Below are positions 61,613-64,000 of a DNA stretch of 64,000 nucleotides, piece by piece. The stretch spans positions 1 through 64,000 of the forward strand of contig JAUNPS010000025.1 in the NCBI GenBank assembly GCA_030536575.1, given 5' to 3'. Position numbers and translations under genes: made by a program. Position 1 is the first letter of the stretch; each line of letters begins with the position of its first letter. The DNA comes from Eubacteriales bacterium (lineage in GTDB: Bacteria > Bacillota > Clostridia > Lachnospirales > Lachnospiraceae). The notes below the pieces were generated by a model, which saw nothing but the letters and a program-made list of their open reading frames with translations, made no database searches and was not told the DNA's origin.

Positions 61613-62116
61613 TCACACCGGACTCCGCTTCGTAGACTCCACAATCCGCGGCTTCTCCGCCTCCTCCTTATCCCACGGAAGCACATCCCCCGGCTCCCTC
61701 AGATAATCCAGAATCTGCCAGATTCCTTCCCCCGTATAAGAACTCACCCGAAAAACCGTCTCACACCCGGACAGCCGCAACCACCGCTCCGCCTGATCCG
61801 GATCCCCATACGGCGAATCAATCTGTGTCACAATCCCAATCACCGGCCTGGTCGACTGACTCACAATATTCGGCGGAAACAGCGAATACGGCTCCTCCGC
61901 ATTAATCAAAAGCCCCACCACATCCGCCTCGTAGGAATACAAAGCCAGAGCCCTGCCCAAATGTGCAGTCTCCGCATACTCCCCCGGCGTATCGATCACC
62001 ACATCAAAATGATTCACATACTGGGTCTTATGATAATGAATATGTTCGCCCTTCAGCGCCTGGCGCAGCGTCGTCTTCCCGCACTCGCTGCGTCCCATCA
62101 GAATAATCTTCTTCAT
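61613..62116 (-). CDS. eutP: EutP/PduV-family GTPase
   Basis: The 167-residue GTPase has G1 MGRSECGKTTL and VVIDTPGEY. EutP/PduV proteins accompany bacterial microcompartments and may help position them. It starts 7 nt after eutS. The closing residues (EAEKPRIVES) are an unconserved tail. Confidence 0.85.
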   Translation of the reverse strand: MKKIILMGRSECGKTTLRQALKGEHIHYHKTQYVNHFDVVIDTPGEYAETAHLGRALALYSYEADVVGLLINAEEPYSLFPPNIVSQSTRPVIGIVTQIDSPYGDPDQAERWLRLSGCETVFRVSSYTGEGIWQILDYLREPGDVLPWDKEEAEKPRIVESTKRSPV

Positions 62117-62123
62117 ACCGCCG

Positions 62124-62504
62124 TCACGTCCTGGTCACTTCACAAATCGTAAATGCCAGCTTTTCCCGCAAATATTCCGTAATCGCCGAAATCGCCGCCT
62201 CTACCTCCGCCACACGCCCGGTAAAGATCAGCGTCCCGCTGAACCGGTCAATAAAACCCATGTCAATATTCGCCGTCTTCATCGCGATATCGCCGGCAAT
62301 CACGGAAATTTCCGCCGGACTCATACTCAGGATCCCGATCGCAGCACGCTTATAATCAAGCTGCGGATCCAAGCCGAGCTTCTTATAAATAATCGGATCA
62401 GGACTGGCGATCACATGAGCCAGGGTCACCTGCTTACCGGGAACAAGTTCCTGGATGATGCGCATTTTTTGTTCGTTGGAAGCCGTTAAGTCGTTTAAGT
62501 TCAT
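62124..62504 (-). CDS. eutS: EutS/PduU-type microcompartment shell protein
   Basis: The 126-residue protein has the circularly permuted shell domain pattern: QELVPGKQVTLAHVIASP, AIGILSMSPAEISVIAGDIA and DRFSGTLIFTGRVAEVEAA. It forms part of the ethanolamine or propanediol compartment shell. No enzymes of that pathway are adjacent in the window, though the nearby B12 genes fit its cofactor need. Confidence 0.9.
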   Translation of the reverse strand: MNLNDLTASNEQKMRIIQELVPGKQVTLAHVIASPDPIIYKKLGLDPQLDYKRAAIGILSMSPAEISVIAGDIAMKTANIDMGFIDRFSGTLIFTGRVAEVEAAISAITEYLREKLAFTICEVTRT

Positions 62505-62551
62505 CGTTGACTCCTTTGGGATTTTGGATTTCCGTTTTCGTTGATATCTCT

Positions 62552-62580
62552 ATAATACAACACAATCCCACATAATACAA
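62552..62580 (-). promoter_or_regulatory. Promoter of eutS-eutP
   Basis: TTGTAT (62575-62580) and TATTAT (62552-62557) on the minus strand, spacer 17 bp. Confidence 0.6.
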
Positions 62581-62695
62581 GAACTTTTTGTTTTTTTTAA
62601 CAGAAGCCCCCATTTATTATGAAATAAGTCGTCAGCATGTTCTCCGTAATTGGATTCCCCAAACGCACGGAACCGCCAAATTCCTTTTTCAATTT

Positions 62696-63684
62696 TTATG
62701 CCTTCACCACCCGGCATTGCTTTTGGTAAAATGCAATACCATAAGAAATTACCTCTTTATATCCTGCATGCATAATCCCCTTCGCATATTACCTTTCTGT
62801 AATCTGCTCAAGAGCGCCTATGCTCTCTTTCTCCAACATCTCTTCACTTTTCGCAATCTTCGCTTCGATGACAACAGCTCTCCGATTTCTGCGATCCTTC
62901 ACCGTAATATCCGATCTTCCTAAACCATATTCATAATTCGATTCAACCTTGTATCCTGCCCCAGCTAAAAAGCCAGTAACAAATCAAGTTATTTGTTCCA
63001 GTAAAAATGCTCTCCTTCGCAATCTGTAAACACCCGGTTACCACAGCAAATTTTAAATCCGGATTATCCTTTAATACTGACATAATCCCTCGAACTGTAC
63101 TCAGCATTTCCTTATAATAGCCATTTACATTCGCTTTCGCCAGCGGTACATCATATTCGTCAATCAGTAAAATGACCGGCTTACCATAATGAGCCGCCAA
63201 CATTGAAGTCTGTCGTAAAAGACTGTTTTCGAATTCTTCTTTACTTGCTGTCTTTCCGGCAATCCGATCAAATTCACTTTTTTGATAAGGATTAAGTTTA
63301 TCACTATTCAGCAAGTAGAAATAAATTTGAAAGAATCTCTCGAAATTTTGCATAAGCATCTTCATAGTTTAATCCATCTACATCTTTAAAAGATACAAAT
63401 ACCGTAGGATACTGATTCATCCATTCCCTGCAAATCGTCTTATTTCCAGCTATGGATAATCCTTCAAACAATTGCCCTGATGCTTTTTGAATATCAAAAA
63501 ATTCTGCCATCATGCTCATACTGAGCGTCTTGCCAAAACGGCGCGGACGGGTAATCAGCGTGACCTGTTTTCCAACATTGTTAAGCATATCTTCAAGGAG
63601 ACCTGTCTTATCAATATAATAAAATCCATTCTTGCGGATATCTGCAAAACCGGAACGGCCAATTGGCAATTTCGTATTTTCCAT
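62696..63684 (-). pseudogene. Decayed AAA-ATPase / PD-(D/E)XK nuclease-like gene
   Basis: The start (ATG at 63684) encodes an AAA-ATPase-like N-terminus (LPIGRSGFADIRKNGFYYID, then ITRPRRFGKTLSMSM). Near 63310-63330 the frame slips and continues as VILLIDEYDVPLAKANVNGY. After FTGTNNL an estimated couple of hundred residues are missing and the frame slips again. The nuclease end follows (YEYGLGRSDITVKD and AVVIEAKIAKSEEM), with an internal stop after EQITER. The family is the AAA-ATPase-like/DUF1703 group, often many copies per genome. Confidence 0.8.
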
Positions 63685-63869
63685 CTTCTACGCACTCCTT
63701 TCTGGCCCTCTCAGTTTCCAAATGAGCATGAGGTAGGAACTTCCGTTATGCCTACATGTTACCATAAAGGAGCGAAGCAATCAAGCTCGCAGATAGGAAT
63801 AATAAATAGCTGGAACAAATAAGTGATTTGCGATATAATACTATTATCAAAGTAAAGAGAGGTCATCGT

Positions 63870-63935
63870 ATGCCACGTAAACCTATTCCTTTAGAACTCC
63901 AGGAGGGAGATTATGAATACTCCTCTCTATTATAA
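63870..63935 (+). CDS. Possible 21-residue peptide ORF
   Basis: ATG at 63870 with AGAGAGG upstream reads MPRKPIPLELQEGDYEYSSLL and stops at 63933-63935. A TATAAT lies at 63834-63839 with a weak -35. It overlaps the start of the next frame. It may be a leader peptide or chance. Confidence 0.3.
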   Translation: MPRKPIPLELQEGDYEYSSLL

Positions 63936-64000
63936 AAGGCATACCTCGCAGGCACAAGTTGTGATACGGGTGCATATACAAAATAATGCAGTGGAGACCG
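63913..64000 (+). CDS. Start of an unknown gene running off the window
   Basis: ATG at 63913 has AGGAGG about 7 nt upstream and reads MNTPLYYKRHTSQAQVVIRV onward, open to the right edge (29 codons). Too little is visible to name a family. The stretch 63685-63869 between the pseudogene and this site holds no gene I can support. Confidence 0.45.
   Translation, partial: MNTPLYYKRHTSQAQVVIRVHIQNNAVET

Overview
The window looks like a chromosomal segment of an anaerobic, gut-type clostridium, most likely Lachnospiraceae. The evidence is gene content and style: anaerobic (cbi) cobalamin synthesis, a selenium-dependent molybdenum hydroxylase locus, a MecA adaptor, a two-subunit pyrB-pyrI carbamoyltransferase, eutS/eutP, strong AGGAGG ribosome binding sites and consensus sigma-A promoters. 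Most of the sequence is moderately GC-rich. The first ~3.7 kb and last ~1.5 kb are visibly A+T-rich and look acquired or decaying. I see no rRNA, tRNA, CRISPR array, phage or intact insertion sequence.

Layout. 1-3459: A+T-rich minus-strand operon of at least three genes (unknown 394-aa protein, zinc-ribbon dynamin-like GTPase, a third gene cut by the window edge), followed by a coding remnant. 3901-4557: TVP38/DedA-like membrane protein. 4625-7266: vWA protein and MoxR ATPase, with a 337-bp MITE-like element inserted at the MoxR ribosome binding site. 7723-9365: PHP phosphoesterase and Cof-type HAD phosphatase. 9428-10636: DUF4143 ATPase between two copies of the same terminator. 10805-21019: a long minus-strand operon reading folC-folE-HD-folP-folBK-pheA-DUF815-ppx-ppk. 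21149-21290: a second MITE with an 8-bp target duplication. 21324-23693: two small membrane/PH-domain genes and pyrB-pyrI.

23768-28249: 1493-residue acyl-CoA dehydratase activase-like protein behind a terminator-containing leader. 28459-40233: selenium-dependent molybdenum hydroxylase locus (xpt, yqeC, selD, yedF, csd-like, DUF3343, XdhC-like, yqeB, purine permease, three hydroxylase subunits, MobA-like transferase). The logic is purine uptake and hydroxylation by an enzyme whose molybdenum site carries labile selenium, made by the csd/yedF/selD genes and inserted by yqeB/yqeC/XdhC-like factors. 40338-45950: response regulator, histidine kinase, ABC ATPase, a permease fused to an M1-type peptidase, and a small membrane protein. 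46077-46865: mecA.

47024-61164: a B12 operon, transcribed from a promoter at 61506-61534 through a cobalamin riboswitch and terminator. It reads cbiD-cbiL-cbiF-cbiG-cbiH-cbiJET-cbiA-cbiB-cobD-cbiP-cbiC, then two membrane-anchored SH3b proteins. Between cbiD and cbiL lies about 0.8 kb of gene-free tandem repeats (unit ~110 bp). 61613-62504: eutS-eutP. 62696-63684: decayed AAA-ATPase/PD-(D/E)XK gene. 63870-64000: a short peptide ORF and the start of a gene running off the edge.

The strongest candidates for something undescribed are the A+T-rich GTPase cassette at the left edge, the MITE family with its insertion into a Shine-Dalgarno site, the repeat array inside the B12 operon, and the terminator-bearing leader of the giant activase gene.
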